53,243 bases of DNA, taken from assembly GCF_018613065.1 (NCBI RefSeq), contig NZ_JAGGQW010000018.1, forward strand, positions 1-53,243, in the 5' to 3' direction. Positions 42,581 to 53,093 of this stretch are shown here, in pieces. The translations under genes and the position numbers were made by a program. The notes beneath the pieces were generated by a model. The model saw only the letters and a list, made by a program, of their open reading frames with translations. It had not been told where the DNA came from and did no database searches. The stretch's first letter is position 1. The number at the start of each line of letters is the position of its first letter. Source of the stretch: Bacillus sp. ISL-7 (lineage in GTDB: Bacteria > Bacillota > Bacilli > Bacillales_B > DSM-18226).

Positions 42581-43804
42581 ATGAAAAAGCTCTGGATTCC
42601 AATCAAAAAAGTGTGGAAGTTTATCCTGTTACTTTTTTTGATTCTATTAACCTTTTCTTACGCGATGTTCCAAGGGGGTTTTGTCAGCTGGTTTTTATTT
42701 TATAGCTTTTTACCCTTTGCGATCTATTGTGTGGCCATAGCCTTCTACTCCTTAAATGAACTTGAAGTCACAAGAACATTGCAAAAATTAGATTACAACG
42801 CGGGGGAACCTTTAAGGGTGGCAGTTACAGTAAAAAGGTCAAAATCCTTTCCGTTATTTTATTTACTTGTCGAGGACAACTTAGATGATTCCTTGAAATT
42901 TGCCAATCAGCAAAAGAAACCAAAGGCACTTCTTTTACCGGGATTGAAAAAGGAATTTTCTTATGAATATATCATGGAAGAGCTGCCACGCGGTGAACAT
43001 TTTTTTCAGTCCTTTACCGTAAGAATCGGTGACCCGCTAGGCTTATTCGAAAAAGAAAAAAGGTTAGCTGCAGAGGGGAAAATTATTGTCTATCCAGCAT
43101 ATTCAGAGCTATTATATCGACCAGTCGAAAATCAGTATGATCAAGGGCTGACTGCATCAAGGGAACGTGTGCAGCGTGATACCTCAATGGCTACGGGAGT
43201 AAGGGACTACCAGCCGGGTGACCGATTTTCGTGGATTAACTGGAAAGCCTCTGCGAAACGAAACGTACTAATGACGAAGGAATTTGAGCAGCGGCAATCA
43301 CACGACGTGTTCGTTGTCATGGATTGTGTACCGGATAAGCACTTTGAGCCGGTTGTATCGTTTACCGCCTCCTTGCTGCGGGCCATTTTGAAAAAAGGAG
43401 CCCAGACAGGCCTATTAACGATTAGCAGCGAGCGGGCATTGTTCCCGATCCGAGGCGGAGAACAGCATCTCCAGCAACTCTTTTATCATTTAGCAAAAAT
43501 AGAAGCGAAATGTATCTCACCTTTTGAAAAGGTGTTAGATACAGATGGTCTGTTTATCCAACAAACGGTTTCATTTATGCTTGTCACTGCACAGATAACC
43601 AAACCCTTGATTGAAAAAGCAAGTTTTCTTGGACAACGAAAAGGAGGAACCATTACGCTTTTTCTAATAAAGGGGGAGAAAGAATCCCCAACAGAAAACG
43701 AAAGATCACTCATTGCAATGGCCAATGCACGAGGGGTGCGGATTGTTATGGTTCATGAAGGTCAACACAAGGCAGCCTTTTCGGAGGTGAACTTTTTTGA
43801 TTAA
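42581..43804 (+). CDS. DUF58-domain membrane protein (YeaD-like)
   Basis: 407 residues. Two membrane segments near residues 12-55, then the DUF58 signature GVRDYQPGDRFSWINWKASA with KRN (about 205-225) inside a vWA-like fold. Partner of MoxR. It starts 1 bp after the MoxR stop and overlaps the next gene by 8 bp. Confidence 0.9.
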   Translation: MKKLWIPIKKVWKFILLLFLILLTFSYAMFQGGFVSWFLFYSFLPFAIYCVAIAFYSLNELEVTRTLQKLDYNAGEPLRVAVTVKRSKSFPLFYLLVEDNLDDSLKFANQQKKPKALLLPGLKKEFSYEYIMEELPRGEHFFQSFTVRIGDPLGLFEKEKRLAAEGKIIVYPAYSELLYRPVENQYDQGLTASRERVQRDTSMATGVRDYQPGDRFSWINWKASAKRNVLMTKEFEQRQSHDVFVVMDCVPDKHFEPVVSFTASLLRAILKKGAQTGLLTISSERALFPIRGGEQHLQQLFYHLAKIEAKCISPFEKVLDTDGLFIQQTVSFMLVTAQITKPLIEKASFLGQRKGGTITLFLIKGEKESPTENERSLIAMANARGVRIVMVHEGQHKAAFSEVNFFD

Positions 43805-46016
43805 AAGGGATTATCCGTCGTTTCTGTTATATACGTTTGGTTTTCTATTATTATGGGAGTGGCTTCGTCCAGTTGAACAATTAACGGAAACGGAACATAT
43901 TGAAACATTTATTATTTTCCTGATTATTTCGTTTGCCCTCTCTTTTTTACATCTAAAATGGATTTGGCAATACCTGATTAAAATGATATTTATCTTATAT
44001 TCTATCAACCGCATCCACTATGATGAAGGGTTCTTTCAGTTTGGCTGGGTTAAGTCCTTATTAACGGATGGGATCGATAATATTGGCTTGATCGCTGCAA
44101 GGGACTGGAACGACTTATCCAATGTGTTCCGGACACTATTATTCTTTGTGCTGCTTTGGCTAATGGTCTATTTAATTCATTATTGGCTCTTAAACCGGAA
44201 GCGAATATTTATCTTTTATTTTATGACATTGATTTATATTACCGTGTTGGATACGTTTACCCCTTATAGCGCAAAAGCGGCGATTGTCAGAACAGTGGTG
44301 GCTGGTTTTGCGGTGATGGGGATGCTGACGTTTAACCGGATTATCCAGAGCGAGAATGTAAACACTGAGCCAGCTTTCTTTCGAAAGTGGATGGTGCCGC
44401 TAGCAGGAATGATTGCATTTAGTGTTTTTCTTGGAATAGCAGCACCAAAAGCTGAACCGATATGGCCTGATCCTGTTCCCTATTTAACAGCTAATAACGA
44501 TAAAGTTCCAGAACGCAATCTAAATGGTGTTCATCGAATTGGGTACGGAACGAATGATTCGGCTTTAGGCGGTCCATTTATAGGGGACAACAACCCGGTT
44601 TTTAACTATGAAGCGAACGGAAAAAATTATTGGAAGATGGAAACGAAGGATGTTTACACAGGAAAAGGCTGGCTAACATCTGGGACAACGCCCATTTCCT
44701 TCCGACAGGAAGACTTGGTCCCTGTTTATTCATTGCCAAAAACAGTGGAGACCATTAAGGAAACTGCCCGTGTATTAACCCATGTAGGTTATAATTATAA
44801 CTATCTTATGTATCCTGCCGGTATTAATAAAGTGTTAAAAATTCTGCCGCTTGATGCAGCTGGAAATGACTTTGAGGTCGATACAACGAATGAGAGAATC
44901 AGCTTTTACAATCATAACAAAGCTCCTGTTGTACCTCGCGACTTTACAGTTGAATTTGAAACACCCAAATATAAAGCAAAGGATTTAGTGCAAACAACTA
45001 GTTTTGATCCGATGAGCATCAACCCTGAATTTTATGAAAAGTATACCCGGCTGCCTGAGGAACTGCCACCAAGAGTTAAAGAGTTAGCAGAAGAAATTAC
45101 TGCCTCAAAATCGAATTGGTTCGATAAAGCGAAGGCAGTGGAAAGTTATTTTGGAAAAGCGGAATACACCTACGACCAAAAAAATGTTGCGGTGCCTGAC
45201 ACCAACGATGATTATGTCGATCAGTTTTTATTTGATACAAAAAGGGGTTATTGCGATAATTTCTCCTCATCCATGGCAGTTATGCTTCGAACGCTGGGGA
45301 TTCCCACTCGCTGGGTCAAAGGGTTTACGGGCGGAGATTTTCTCCAATATAGTGATGAGGCTTCAGGGGTACAGGTTTATGAAGTAACAAATAATAATGC
45401 CCACTCCTGGGTGGAGGTCTTTTTTCCGAATCAAGGATGGGTCCCATTTGAGCCGACAAAGGGCTTTTCAAATGAAATCATCATCAATTATGAATCAAAA
45501 GCGACATCATCATCTAATCCGCAAACCAGCACACCAACTGTGAAAAAGCCTCAGCAGGAAAATCTTGATGATACGAAGGCGTCAAAGGATTCGAATCAAT
45601 TCTCTGATATCAAAAGAATATGGACTGATTCTAAATTGTTTTTGAAAAATAATTGGAAGCGGATGGTCCTTATATTCATACTCTTAGCAGGAGTATCTAC
45701 GATTCTTTATCGGATCCGTGGGAAGTGGGTTCCGTACTTGCTGTTAGCGGTTTATCGGTTCAAGAAAAAGGACGAAAGTTTCGGGACTGCCTACCTGGCA
45801 TTATTAGAACAGTTCGATCGCTACGGTTTAAAGCGGAAGGAGAACCAAACACTGAGGAACTATGCCCTTTATATTGATTCGTTCTTTTCGACGAGAGAGA
45901 TGTCCCGATTGACAGCTATTTATGAAAATTATGTGTATCATCAAAACCTGCCAAAGGGAACTTGGGAAGAATCGCATGAATTGTGGGAAAATTTAATCAA
46001 AAAAACAATTGCTTGA
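43797..46016 (+). CDS. Transglutaminase-like membrane protein (TgpA/YebA type)
   Basis: 739 residues, TTG start with GGAGGTGA 6 nt upstream. About six N-terminal membrane segments, an extracytoplasmic transglutaminase core with Cys in RGYCDNFSSSMAVMLRTLG, His in NNAHSWVEVFF and the acidic residue in WVPFEPTKGF, one more membrane segment near residue 625 and a C-terminal DUF4129-like tail. Substrate unknown; envelope protein processing is the usual assumption. Confidence 0.9.
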   Translation: MIKRDYPSFLLYTFGFLLLWEWLRPVEQLTETEHIETFIIFLIISFALSFLHLKWIWQYLIKMIFILYSINRIHYDEGFFQFGWVKSLLTDGIDNIGLIAARDWNDLSNVFRTLLFFVLLWLMVYLIHYWLLNRKRIFIFYFMTLIYITVLDTFTPYSAKAAIVRTVVAGFAVMGMLTFNRIIQSENVNTEPAFFRKWMVPLAGMIAFSVFLGIAAPKAEPIWPDPVPYLTANNDKVPERNLNGVHRIGYGTNDSALGGPFIGDNNPVFNYEANGKNYWKMETKDVYTGKGWLTSGTTPISFRQEDLVPVYSLPKTVETIKETARVLTHVGYNYNYLMYPAGINKVLKILPLDAAGNDFEVDTTNERISFYNHNKAPVVPRDFTVEFETPKYKAKDLVQTTSFDPMSINPEFYEKYTRLPEELPPRVKELAEEITASKSNWFDKAKAVESYFGKAEYTYDQKNVAVPDTNDDYVDQFLFDTKRGYCDNFSSSMAVMLRTLGIPTRWVKGFTGGDFLQYSDEASGVQVYEVTNNNAHSWVEVFFPNQGWVPFEPTKGFSNEIIINYESKATSSSNPQTSTPTVKKPQQENLDDTKASKDSNQFSDIKRIWTDSKLFLKNNWKRMVLIFILLAGVSTILYRIRGKWVPYLLLAVYRFKKKDESFGTAYLALLEQFDRYGLKRKENQTLRNYALYIDSFFSTREMSRLTAIYENYVYHQNLPKGTWEESHELWENLIKKTIA

Positions 46017-46120
46017 CCAGAAAAACGACCTATTGTTACAATATGTACTATTCAATGTCTAGCGTAAGTTATTAGCGGAATTCGCTAAATGGGTGTGCGC
46101 TTTTCAAAATATGTACGTTT
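46017..46120. promoter_or_regulatory. guaA promoter region with a small dyad
   Basis: TTGTTACAATATGTACTATT (46033 on) is a plausible promoter. TTAGCG/CGCTAA (46072-46088) forms a hairpin just before the riboswitch. Confidence 0.4.
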
Positions 46121-46192
46121 CCTTCATATATCCTCGAAAATAAGGTTCGAGAGTCTCTACCGGGTCACCGTATAATGACCTGACTATGAAGG
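46121..46192 (+). promoter_or_regulatory. Guanine-type purine riboswitch upstream of guaA
   Basis: P1 CCTTCATA/TATGAAGG, P2 CCTCGAA and P3 with conserved loops (TCTCTACCGGGTCACCGTA), and the join GACTA whose C is the guanine-specifying nucleotide. The 3' strand of P1 (GAAGGCAG, 46188-46195) is complementary to CTGCCTTC (46233-46240) of the terminator, so an antiterminator can form when ligand is absent. Confidence 0.93.
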
Positions 46193-46220
46193 CAGGATTT
46201 TTCTGTGAGCACTTTGCAAG

Positions 46221-46277
46221 AAAACTAGAATTCTGCCTTCCTGATATTTAAATGGAGGGAGAATTCTAGTTTTTTTT
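46221..46277 (+). terminator. Riboswitch-controlled terminator of guaA
   Basis: AAAACTAGAATTC/GAATTCTAGTTTT stem with an inner CCTTCC/GGAGGG, then eight T. It is the expression platform of the guaA riboswitch. Confidence 0.92.
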
Positions 46278-46336
46278 ATATCATTTGTTGTTATGGTTAA
46301 TAATAACTATATCTTTAGAAAATTGGGGTGAATGCT

Positions 46337-47875
46337 TTGCCAGGAAAGCATGAAATGATTATTGTATTAGATTTTGGGAGTCAATATAACCAGCTAATTA
46401 CTCGCAGGATCCGCGAGTTCGGGGTATACAGTGAACTGCATCCGCACACGATTACAGCAGAAGAAATTCGCCAATTAAACCCAACAGGGATTATTTTTTC
46501 CGGCGGACCAAACAGTGTGTACGATGAAAATTCCTTCCGATGTGATGAAGAAATATTTGAAATGGGTCTGCCAATCCTCGGAATTTGTTACGGGATGCAA
46601 TTAATGACTGTCCATTTCAATGGGAAGGTGGAAAAAGCAAACCAGCGTGAATACGGGAAAGCAACCATGACGGTGCAGCATGAATCAGCGCTATTTAGCG
46701 GCCTGCCAAAAGAGCAAACCGTGTGGATGAGCCATGGCGACCTTGTGGTAGAAGCCCCTGCAGGTTTCACTGTTGACGGAACAAACCCGCACTGCCCGAT
46801 TTCAGCAATGAGTGATGAAGAACGAAAGCTTTACGCTGTTCAGTTTCATCCGGAAGTACGTCATTCTGTTTATGGGAATGAATTGCTTAGGAATTTTGTT
46901 TTCAACGTTTGTAAAAGCACTGGCGATTGGTCAATGGGGAATTACATTGAAATCGAGATGGCGAAGATTCGCGAACAGGTTGGCGATAAAAAGGTGCTTT
47001 GTGCCTTAAGCGGCGGGGTTGACTCTTCCGTTGTTGCCGTGTTAATTCATAAAGCTATTGGTGACCAACTAACTTGTATTTTTGTGGACCATGGTCTTCT
47101 CCGTAAAAATGAAGCAGAAAGTGTGATGAAGACTTTCTCTGAAGGCTTCCATATGAATGTAATCAAGGTCGATGCTAAAGAACGTTTCCTATCGAAGTTG
47201 GAAGGCGTTTCTGACCCAGAGAAGAAACGGAAAATCATCGGCAATGAGTTTATCTATGTATTTGATGATGAAGCAACAAAGCTTAAGGGCATCGATTTTT
47301 TAGCCCAAGGAACGCTTTATACCGATATCATTGAAAGTGGTACAGCTACGGCACAGACGATTAAATCACATCACAATGTAGGCGGCCTTCCAGAAGATAT
47401 GCAGTTTACTTTAATTGAACCATTAAGCACCTTGTTTAAAGATGAAGTCCGTGCGCTTGGAACAGAGCTTGGCATTCCGGATGATATCGTCTGGAGACAG
47501 CCTTTCCCTGGCCCAGGTCTAGGGATTCGTGTCTTAGGAGCTATTTCAGAGGATAAACTTGAAATCGTTCGGGACTCGGATTGGATCCTTCGTGAGGAAA
47601 TTAAAAAAGCTGGGCTTGACCGAGAAATATGGCAGTATTTCACCGTACTTCCAGACATTCGCAGTGTCGGAGTAATGGGTGATGCTAGAACTTACGATTA
47701 TACCATCGGTATTCGAGCGGTTACTTCGATTGACGGGATGACATCCGATTGGGCAAGGATTCCGTGGGATGTTCTTGAAGTAATTTCAACGCGTATTGTT
47801 AACGAAGTCGCGCATGTGAACCGGGTAGTGTACGACATTACCAGCAAACCGCCAGCAACGATTGAGTGGGAATAA
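46337..47875 (+). CDS. guaA: GMP synthase (glutamine-hydrolysing)
   Basis: 512 residues from the TTG at 46337, with GGGGTG well spaced; the GTG at 46328 lies within that RBS. It aminates XMP to GMP with glutamine and ATP. Class I amidotransferase triad: Cys in [10 protein letters not shown], His and Glu in QFHPEVRHS. The ATP-pyrophosphatase loop is [15 protein letters not shown], and the GMPS dimer domain is C-terminal ([17 protein letters not shown]). Confidence 0.97.
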   Translation: MPGKHEMIIVLDFGSQYNQLITRRIREFGVYSELHPHTITAEEIRQLNPTGIIFSGGPNSVYDENSFRCDEEIFEMGLPILGICYGMQLMTVHFNGKVEKANQREYGKATMTVQHESALFSGLPKEQTVWMSHGDLVVEAPAGFTVDGTNPHCPISAMSDEERKLYAVQFHPEVRHSVYGNELLRNFVFNVCKSTGDWSMGNYIEIEMAKIREQVGDKKVLCALSGGVDSSVVAVLIHKAIGDQLTCIFVDHGLLRKNEAESVMKTFSEGFHMNVIKVDAKERFLSKLEGVSDPEKKRKIIGNEFIYVFDDEATKLKGIDFLAQGTLYTDIIESGTATAQTIKSHHNVGGLPEDMQFTLIEPLSTLFKDEVRALGTELGIPDDIVWRQPFPGPGLGIRVLGAISEDKLEIVRDSDWILREEIKKAGLDREIWQYFTVLPDIRSVGVMGDARTYDYTIGIRAVTSIDGMTSDWARIPWDVLEVISTRIVNEVAHVNRVVYDITSKPPATIEWE

Positions 47876-47890
47876 GAAAAGCGATAGCGT

Positions 47891-47922
47891 AAGAACCGGG
47901 ACTATAGTCCCGGTTCTTATTT
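47891..47922 (+). terminator. Terminator of guaA
   Basis: AAGAACCGGGAC, loop TATA, GTCCCGGTTCTT: a perfect 12-bp stem, then a T-rich tail. Confidence 0.9.
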
Positions 47923-47941
47923 CTTTAGGAGTGAAATATTC

Positions 47942-47977
47942 ACGAACGATTTCAATTTTAATTTTAAAATCGTTCGT
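47942..47977. promoter_or_regulatory. Pair of inverted PurBoxes (PurR site) upstream of pbuG
   Basis: ACGAACGATTT and AAATCGTTCGT face each other across 14 nt, the usual arrangement of CGAAC-core PurR boxes in Bacillus. They end 9 bp before the -35 of the pbuG promoter. The dyad followed by T's could also be read as a terminator, but it lies behind a complete guaA terminator. Confidence 0.7.
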
Positions 47978-47985
47978 ATTTTTTG

Positions 47986-48014
47986 TTTACAAGATATTTT
48001 TTTCCTGCTAAAAT
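47986..48014 (+). promoter_or_regulatory. SigA-type promoter of pbuG
   Basis: TTTACA, 17-bp spacer, TAAAAT. It lies 30 bp upstream of the riboswitch. Confidence 0.75.
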
Positions 48015-48042
48015 AAAAAACGAGTTAAGAGAATATAATAAT

Positions 48043-48116
48043 TGCATCGTATAATCTTGGGGATATGGCCCAAAAGTTTCTACCGAGCCACCGTAAATGG
48101 CTTGACTACGAGGCAG
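48043..48116 (+). promoter_or_regulatory. Guanine-type purine riboswitch upstream of pbuG
   Basis: P1 TCGTA/TACGA extended by TGC/GCA; conserved TTTCTACCGAGCCACCGTAA and GACTA with the guanine-type C. Confidence 0.93.
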
Positions 48117-48174
48117 TGTCATTAATAAAGAGGCTAGCTTCCTTTCCTCTATTTTTGCACATGCCTAAAGTCAC

Positions 48175-48205
48175 GCTCCGGTAGAATATGCCGGAGCTTT
48201 TTTTT
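48175..48205 (+). terminator. Riboswitch-controlled terminator of pbuG
   Basis: GCTCCGG/CCGGAGC stem, 9-nt loop, then eight T. A smaller AGAGG/CCTCT hairpin with TTTTT lies just before it (48128-48156). Confidence 0.88.
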
Positions 48206-48240
48206 GCATAATAAAGAAAAGATTCATAGGGGGAAAATAA

Positions 48241-49569
48241 ATGCAGAAGTATTTTGAGTTTGAGAAACACGGTACAAATTATCGCCGCGAGTTTATTGGT
48301 GGACTGACCACCTTCTTAGCGATGGCTTATATACTAGTTGTTAACCCGTTAACATTATCATTAGCATCAATAAAGGATTATCCTGATGCCTTACGAATGG
48401 ATTATGGTGCTGTATTTGTGGCAACAGCCCTCGCATCAGCGATAGGATCGATTGTCATGGGACTTCTTGGAAAGTATCCACTAGCACTAGCCCCGGGAAT
48501 GGGCTTGAATGCGTTCTTTGCTTATACAGTTGTATTAGGAAGCGGGATTCCTTGGCAGCATGCCCTTGGCGCAGTCCTTATCTCAGGTGTGTTTTTCTTC
48601 TTATTAACGCTCACTGGCCTGCGAGAAAAAATTATTAACGCCATTCCAGTTGATTTAAAACACGCGGTTGGTGCGGGGATTGGCTTATTCATTACCTTTA
48701 TCGGATTACAAAATGCTGGTATTGTGGTCAATAATGATGCAACACTTGTTGGTTTAGGCAATTTGACAGCAGGACCTACTTTGCTTGCTATTTTTGGGAT
48801 CGTTGTTACAGTAATTATGATGACAAGAGGTATTAATGGTGCCGTATTTTATGGAATGGTCATCACAGTAATCGTCGGAATGATCTTTAACTTAATTGAT
48901 ATGCCGCATAAAGTAGTCGATTCAGTTCCAAGTTTAGAGCCGACCTTTGGTGCAGCCTTCTCTTCGTTTGGAGATAGTTCTTTTTATACCACTGCAATGC
49001 TTGGAATTATTCTAACTTTCTTGTTTGTTGATTTCTTTGACAATGCTGGTACACTTGTCGCAGTAGCGAACCAAGCGGGAATCATGAAAGACAATAAACT
49101 CCCTCGAGCTGGACGCGCGTTAATTTCGGATTCGATTGCAACAACTGTCGGTGCAGTACTTGGTACATCCACAACAACGTCTTATATTGAGTCATCTGCA
49201 GGGGTTGCCTCTGGAGCGAGAACTGGGTTTGCAGCTTTAGTAACAGCTGGATTCTTTATCTTATCGTTATTCTTCTTTCCGTTATTATCGGTTGTTACAG
49301 CACCTGTAACGGCACCTGCGTTAATTATTGTAGGGGTATTAATGGTATCTTCATTAGGGAAAATTGATTGGCAGCGTTTTGAGATTGCTGTTCCAGCATT
49401 CTTAACGATGATTGCGATGCCACTGACTTACAGTATTGCTACTGGTATTGCTGTTGGGTTTATCTTCTACCCAATTACAATGATCGTAAAGGGCAGAACA
49501 AAAGAAATACACCCGGTCATGTACTTCTTCTTTGTAATCTTTGTACTATATTTCATTTTCTTAAAATAA
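48241..49569 (+). CDS. pbuG: Hypoxanthine/guanine permease (NCS2)
   Basis: 442 residues, RBS AGGGGGAAA. AzgA-type purine permease: FIGGLTTFLAMAYILVVNPL, APGMGLNAFFAYTVVLGSG, LFVDFFDNAGTLVAVANQAG and STTTSYIESSAGVASGARTG. Controlled by PurBoxes and a guanine riboswitch, so purine salvage is shut off when guanine is plentiful. Confidence 0.95.
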   Translation: MQKYFEFEKHGTNYRREFIGGLTTFLAMAYILVVNPLTLSLASIKDYPDALRMDYGAVFVATALASAIGSIVMGLLGKYPLALAPGMGLNAFFAYTVVLGSGIPWQHALGAVLISGVFFFLLTLTGLREKIINAIPVDLKHAVGAGIGLFITFIGLQNAGIVVNNDATLVGLGNLTAGPTLLAIFGIVVTVIMMTRGINGAVFYGMVITVIVGMIFNLIDMPHKVVDSVPSLEPTFGAAFSSFGDSSFYTTAMLGIILTFLFVDFFDNAGTLVAVANQAGIMKDNKLPRAGRALISDSIATTVGAVLGTSTTTSYIESSAGVASGARTGFAALVTAGFFILSLFFFPLLSVVTAPVTAPALIIVGVLMVSSLGKIDWQRFEIAVPAFLTMIAMPLTYSIATGIAVGFIFYPITMIVKGRTKEIHPVMYFFFVIFVLYFIFLK

Positions 49570-49577
49570 GTCAAAAG

Positions 49578-49605
49578 GAACTGTGGGCTGCCACAGTTCT
49601 TTTTT
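49578..49605 (+). terminator. Terminator of pbuG
   Basis: GAACTGTGG, loop GCTG, CCACAGTTC, then six T. Confidence 0.92.
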
Positions 49606-49743
49606 ATTGGGTTAAGAGGGATGAAATTTGAATAAATTACTAGTCGTAAGTTCATGTAGCTGTCGAACTTTGTCGTTGACTTCCTGTTTTCTCTCTTTTA
49701 TCCTGTAAATAATAGGTTAAAAGGTAGAAATGGGGAATTGGGT

Positions 49744-50586
49744 ATGGCAGAACTGCTGATTGAAAAGGTTTTAAATAATAATGTTTTAATTGCTGAACAC
49801 CCTTCCTATGGTGAAGTTGTTTTGATTGGGAAAGGACTTGGCTTTAATCGCAAGCGCGGGGACTATATTGAAACAGATTCAGTGGAAAAACTTTTTGTCT
49901 TAAAAAATGAAAAGGAACAAGAAAATTATATTAAATTGCTTCCTTTTATTGATAATGAATACTTAGAGGTAATCATAGCCTCCATTGAATTAATCAAGCA
50001 ACGAACAAATTCGATGTTAAATGAACATATCCATGTGGCGTTAACGGACCATCTTATGTTTGCTTTAACGAGGATCTCGCAAGGGATGGAATTGAAAAAT
50101 CCATTTTTAGTGGAGACGAAAGCGCTTTATCGTGATGAGTATGAAGTGGCAAAAGATGTCGTGGAGCTTATTAAGGATAAGACAGGAATTAGCCTTCCGA
50201 TTGGTGAAATAGGATTTATCGCCCTGCATATTCATAGTGCGCTTACAAATAAAAATCTTTCGGATGTAAATCAACATTCACAACTAGTCAGCAGATTGGT
50301 TGATATGGTAGAAGAACAGCTTGAAATAGAGATAGATAAAGAAGGAATCGATTATATGAGACTTGTTCGTCACCTTCGCTTTGCGATTGATAGAGTAGTT
50401 AAGGGTGAAAAAGTCGATGAACCAGAAAAAATCGCTTCCCTATTGAAAGATGAATATCCAGTATGTTATAATCTCTCATGGAAGCTCATTAAAGTGATGC
50501 AACAATCATTAAAATTGAAAGTCTTTGATGCAGAAGCAGTATATTTAACAATGCATTTGCAGCGACTTCAAAAAAAATTTAAATAG
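49744..50586 (+). CDS. glcT: GlcT-type transcriptional antiterminator
   Basis: 280 residues from the ATG at 49744. An N-terminal RNA-binding domain (residues about 1-58; NNNVLIAEHPSYGEVVLIGK, GLGFNRKRGD) and two PTS-regulation domains with their histidines (LNEHIHVALTDHLMFAL; IGFIALHIHSAL; VRHLRFAIDRV; YLTMHLQRL). It binds the RAT element in the ptsG leader when glucose is present. Confidence 0.94.
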   Translation: MAELLIEKVLNNNVLIAEHPSYGEVVLIGKGLGFNRKRGDYIETDSVEKLFVLKNEKEQENYIKLLPFIDNEYLEVIIASIELIKQRTNSMLNEHIHVALTDHLMFALTRISQGMELKNPFLVETKALYRDEYEVAKDVVELIKDKTGISLPIGEIGFIALHIHSALTNKNLSDVNQHSQLVSRLVDMVEEQLEIEIDKEGIDYMRLVRHLRFAIDRVVKGEKVDEPEKIASLLKDEYPVCYNLSWKLIKVMQQSLKLKVFDAEAVYLTMHLQRLQKKFK

Positions 50587-50600
50587 CACTTATTTTTTTA

Positions 50601-50632
50601 CGTGTTACTGATTCGATCAGGCATGAGTAAAA
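50601..50632 (+). promoter_or_regulatory. RAT element in the ptsG leader
   Basis: TGTTACTGATTCGATCAGGC followed by ATGAGT resembles the ribonucleic antiterminator bound by GlcT. Its 3' part overlaps the 5' arm of the terminator, so protein-bound RAT and terminator exclude each other. Confidence 0.82.
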
Positions 50633-50712
50633 AGTTTAATTGAAATGAAGTTAATGGGGTAATCTATACCCATAGTTTCATTCAATTGGATTTTTTTACT
50701 CATGCCTTTTTT
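50620..50712 (+). terminator. GlcT-controlled terminator in the ptsG leader
   Basis: GGCATGAGTAAAAA pairs with TTTTTACTCATGCC over a long, further-paired interior (AATTGAA/TTCAATT, ATGGG/CCCAT), then six T. Confidence 0.9.
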
Positions 50713-50777
50713 ATTGTATTTTTTGTGGATAATGTAACCGCTTTATGAGCCGAACAAAAAATTAGGAGGTATTTTTT

Positions 50778-52853
50778 ATGTTTAAAAATGCTTTTGGTGT
50801 TTTACAGAAAGTCGGTAAAGCACTTATGCTACCAGTAGCGATTTTGCCTGCTGCCGGGATATTATTAGCAGTTGGTAATGCACTTCAAAACCCGACATTA
50901 ATTGACCTCGCCCCATTCTTAGATAATAGTGGGATTGCGATGGTTGCGAAAATTATGGAACAGGCAGGTAGTGTTATATTTGGTAACCTGTCGTTATTAT
51001 TTGCCGTTGGGGTAGCGATTGGACTAGCTGGAGGAGAAGGTGTAGCTGGACTTGCTGCGATTGTAGGTTTCCTGATTATGAATGCAACCATGGGAACTGC
51101 TTTAGGAATAGATGCAGATGCGCTTGCGAAGCATCCTCAAAGTTACGCGTCAGTTTTAGGGATTCCAACACTGCAAACCGGAGTTTTTGGAGGTATCATC
51201 GTCGGTCTGATTGCCGCGTATATGTATAATAGATTCTTCGAAATAGAATTGCCATCCTATCTAGGATTCTTTGCTGGTAAGCGATTCGTTCCAATTGCGA
51301 CAGCTGCAAGTACTGTTCTTTTAGGATTGCTAATGATTGTTATTTGGCCTCCAATTCAAACAGGCTTGAATCTTTTCTCCACTAACATGGTTGATGCAAA
51401 CAGAACTGTTGCTGCCTTTATTTTTGGGGTCATTGAACGTTCATTAATTCCATTTGGATTGCATCATATTTTCTATGCGCCATTCTGGTATGAATTTGGC
51501 AGCTATACAAATGCTGCTGGCGATCTTGTACGTGGTGACCAACGTATTTTCATGGAACAAATTAAAGATAATGTACAACATTTAACTGCAGGTACATTTA
51601 CAACGGGTAAATATCCGTTTATGATGTTTGGACTTCCTGCAGCAGCACTAGCCATATACCATGAGGCTCGACCAGAAAAGAAAGCGATTGTAGGGGGATT
51701 GATGGCTTCTGCGGCGTTAACTTCTTTCCTAACAGGTATTACAGAACCAATTGAATTCTCATTCTTGTTTGTTGCTCCAGTATTATTTGGAATCCACGCA
51801 ATTTTTGCGGGATTATCCTTTATGACAATGCACTTGTTAAATGTAAAAATCGGGATGACATTCTCTGGTGGATTAATTGACTATGTTCTATTCGGTTTAA
51901 TCAACCCACAAACAAATGCGTGGATTGTTATACCTGTAGGTCTTGTTTTTGCATTGATTTATTACTTCGGTTTCCGATTTGCGATCCGCAAATGGAATTT
52001 AAAAACACCAGGTCGTGAATTAGAAGAAGAAGATGAGAGCCAAGCACCGGCAGGCAAAGCAGGCAAAGGTGATTTAGCTGCTAATATTTTAGATGCAATG
52101 GGTGGTAAGGAAAATATTGCTCATTTAGACGCTTGTATTACACGTCTTCGTGTATCGGTTAATGATAGTAAAAACGTTGATAAAGCCCAATTGAAAAAAC
52201 TTGGTGCGGCAGGTGTCCTTGAAGTAGGTAATAACATTCAAGCGATTTTTGGACCGCGTTCTGAAACAATCAAAGGACAAATGAAAGATATCATGTCAGG
52301 TAAGCGACCTCGTACGACTTCTGTTGCTACACCAGAAAAAGGTGCAGAAAAACAGAACGAGGCCACTAATTCAGATGCACTTCAAAAAGCACGTGAAAAT
52401 GAAGTATTTGCAGCACCGCTAAAAGGGGAAATCAAGCCGATTACTGAAGTGCCGGATCAGGTGTTTGCTGGGAAAATGATGGGCGATGGATTTGCAATTG
52501 TACCGGCAGAAGGAATGATTGTTTCACCTGTCAATGGAAAAATCGTAAACCTATTCCCAACAAAACATGCAATCGGTATTTTATCTGATACTGGTCGTGA
52601 AATACTAATTCATGTGGGTATTGATACTGTTAATTTAAAAGGCCAGGGATTTGAGACATTAGTGTCAGAAAATGACATTGTCGAACAAGGACAGCCTTTA
52701 TTGAAAGTAGATTTAAACTACATTAAAGAACACGCAACATCCACAATTACACCGATTGTCTTCACGAACTTAGCTGAAGGTGAAAAAATTGTTATTAATA
52801 AGCAAGGTCAAGTGGAGTTGAAGCAAGAAGGTATCATTAAGATTACTAAGTAA
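50778..52853 (+). CDS. ptsG: PTS glucose-specific enzyme IICBA
   Basis: 691 residues, RBS TTAGGAGG. Transports and phosphorylates glucose. Membrane EIIC at residues about 1-410 ([37 protein letters not shown]), EIIB about 430-505 with the phospho-Cys in [12 protein letters not shown], and EIIA about 545-690 with the active His in [15 protein letters not shown]. Domain order C-B-A matches B. subtilis PtsG. Expression depends on GlcT antitermination. Confidence 0.96.
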   Translation: MFKNAFGVLQKVGKALMLPVAILPAAGILLAVGNALQNPTLIDLAPFLDNSGIAMVAKIMEQAGSVIFGNLSLLFAVGVAIGLAGGEGVAGLAAIVGFLIMNATMGTALGIDADALAKHPQSYASVLGIPTLQTGVFGGIIVGLIAAYMYNRFFEIELPSYLGFFAGKRFVPIATAASTVLLGLLMIVIWPPIQTGLNLFSTNMVDANRTVAAFIFGVIERSLIPFGLHHIFYAPFWYEFGSYTNAAGDLVRGDQRIFMEQIKDNVQHLTAGTFTTGKYPFMMFGLPAAALAIYHEARPEKKAIVGGLMASAALTSFLTGITEPIEFSFLFVAPVLFGIHAIFAGLSFMTMHLLNVKIGMTFSGGLIDYVLFGLINPQTNAWIVIPVGLVFALIYYFGFRFAIRKWNLKTPGRELEEEDESQAPAGKAGKGDLAANILDAMGGKENIAHLDACITRLRVSVNDSKNVDKAQLKKLGAAGVLEVGNNIQAIFGPRSETIKGQMKDIMSGKRPRTTSVATPEKGAEKQNEATNSDALQKARENEVFAAPLKGEIKPITEVPDQVFAGKMMGDGFAIVPAEGMIVSPVNGKIVNLFPTKHAIGILSDTGREILIHVGIDTVNLKGQGFETLVSENDIVEQGQPLLKVDLNYIKEHATSTITPIVFTNLAEGEKIVINKQGQVELKQEGIIKITK

Positions 52854-52859
52854 ATTGAG

Positions 52860-52888
52860 AGCCGGTCCAAATGTTTGGATCGGCTTTT
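52860..52888 (+). terminator. Terminator of ptsG
   Basis: AGCCGGTCCAAA/TTTGGATCGGCT with one G-U pair, then TTTT. Confidence 0.88.
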
Positions 52889-52940
52889 ATACTTATTAAT
52901 AGAAGAAAGTTGATATTGGTAAATTCATTTGAAATTTTTA

Positions 52941-52969
52941 TTGACGTTGTCTTATCTAGGTGGTACTAT
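52941..52969 (+). promoter_or_regulatory. rrn promoter P1
   Basis: TTGACG, 17-bp spacer, TACTAT. Confidence 0.75.
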
Positions 52970-53033
52970 ATTAAAGCAGTCGTTATTGACGAGTTAACAA
53001 CTTGTTGGTGTTGAAAAACATTTGATAAATTGG

Positions 53034-53062
53034 TTGACAACGAATCGCTGAAATGTTATAGT
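53034..53062 (+). promoter_or_regulatory. rrn promoter P2
   Basis: TTGACA, 17-bp spacer, TATAGT. Tandem promoters about 90 bp apart are usual for Bacillus rRNA operons. Confidence 0.88.
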
Positions 53063-53093
53063 TATAAAGTTGCTTCAAACGAAGTAACGAGAT

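Noticed and set aside
50730..50750. cre-like GTAACCGCTTTAT before ptsG
   Set aside because: Several mismatches in the right half, and ptsG control is explained by GlcT antitermination.
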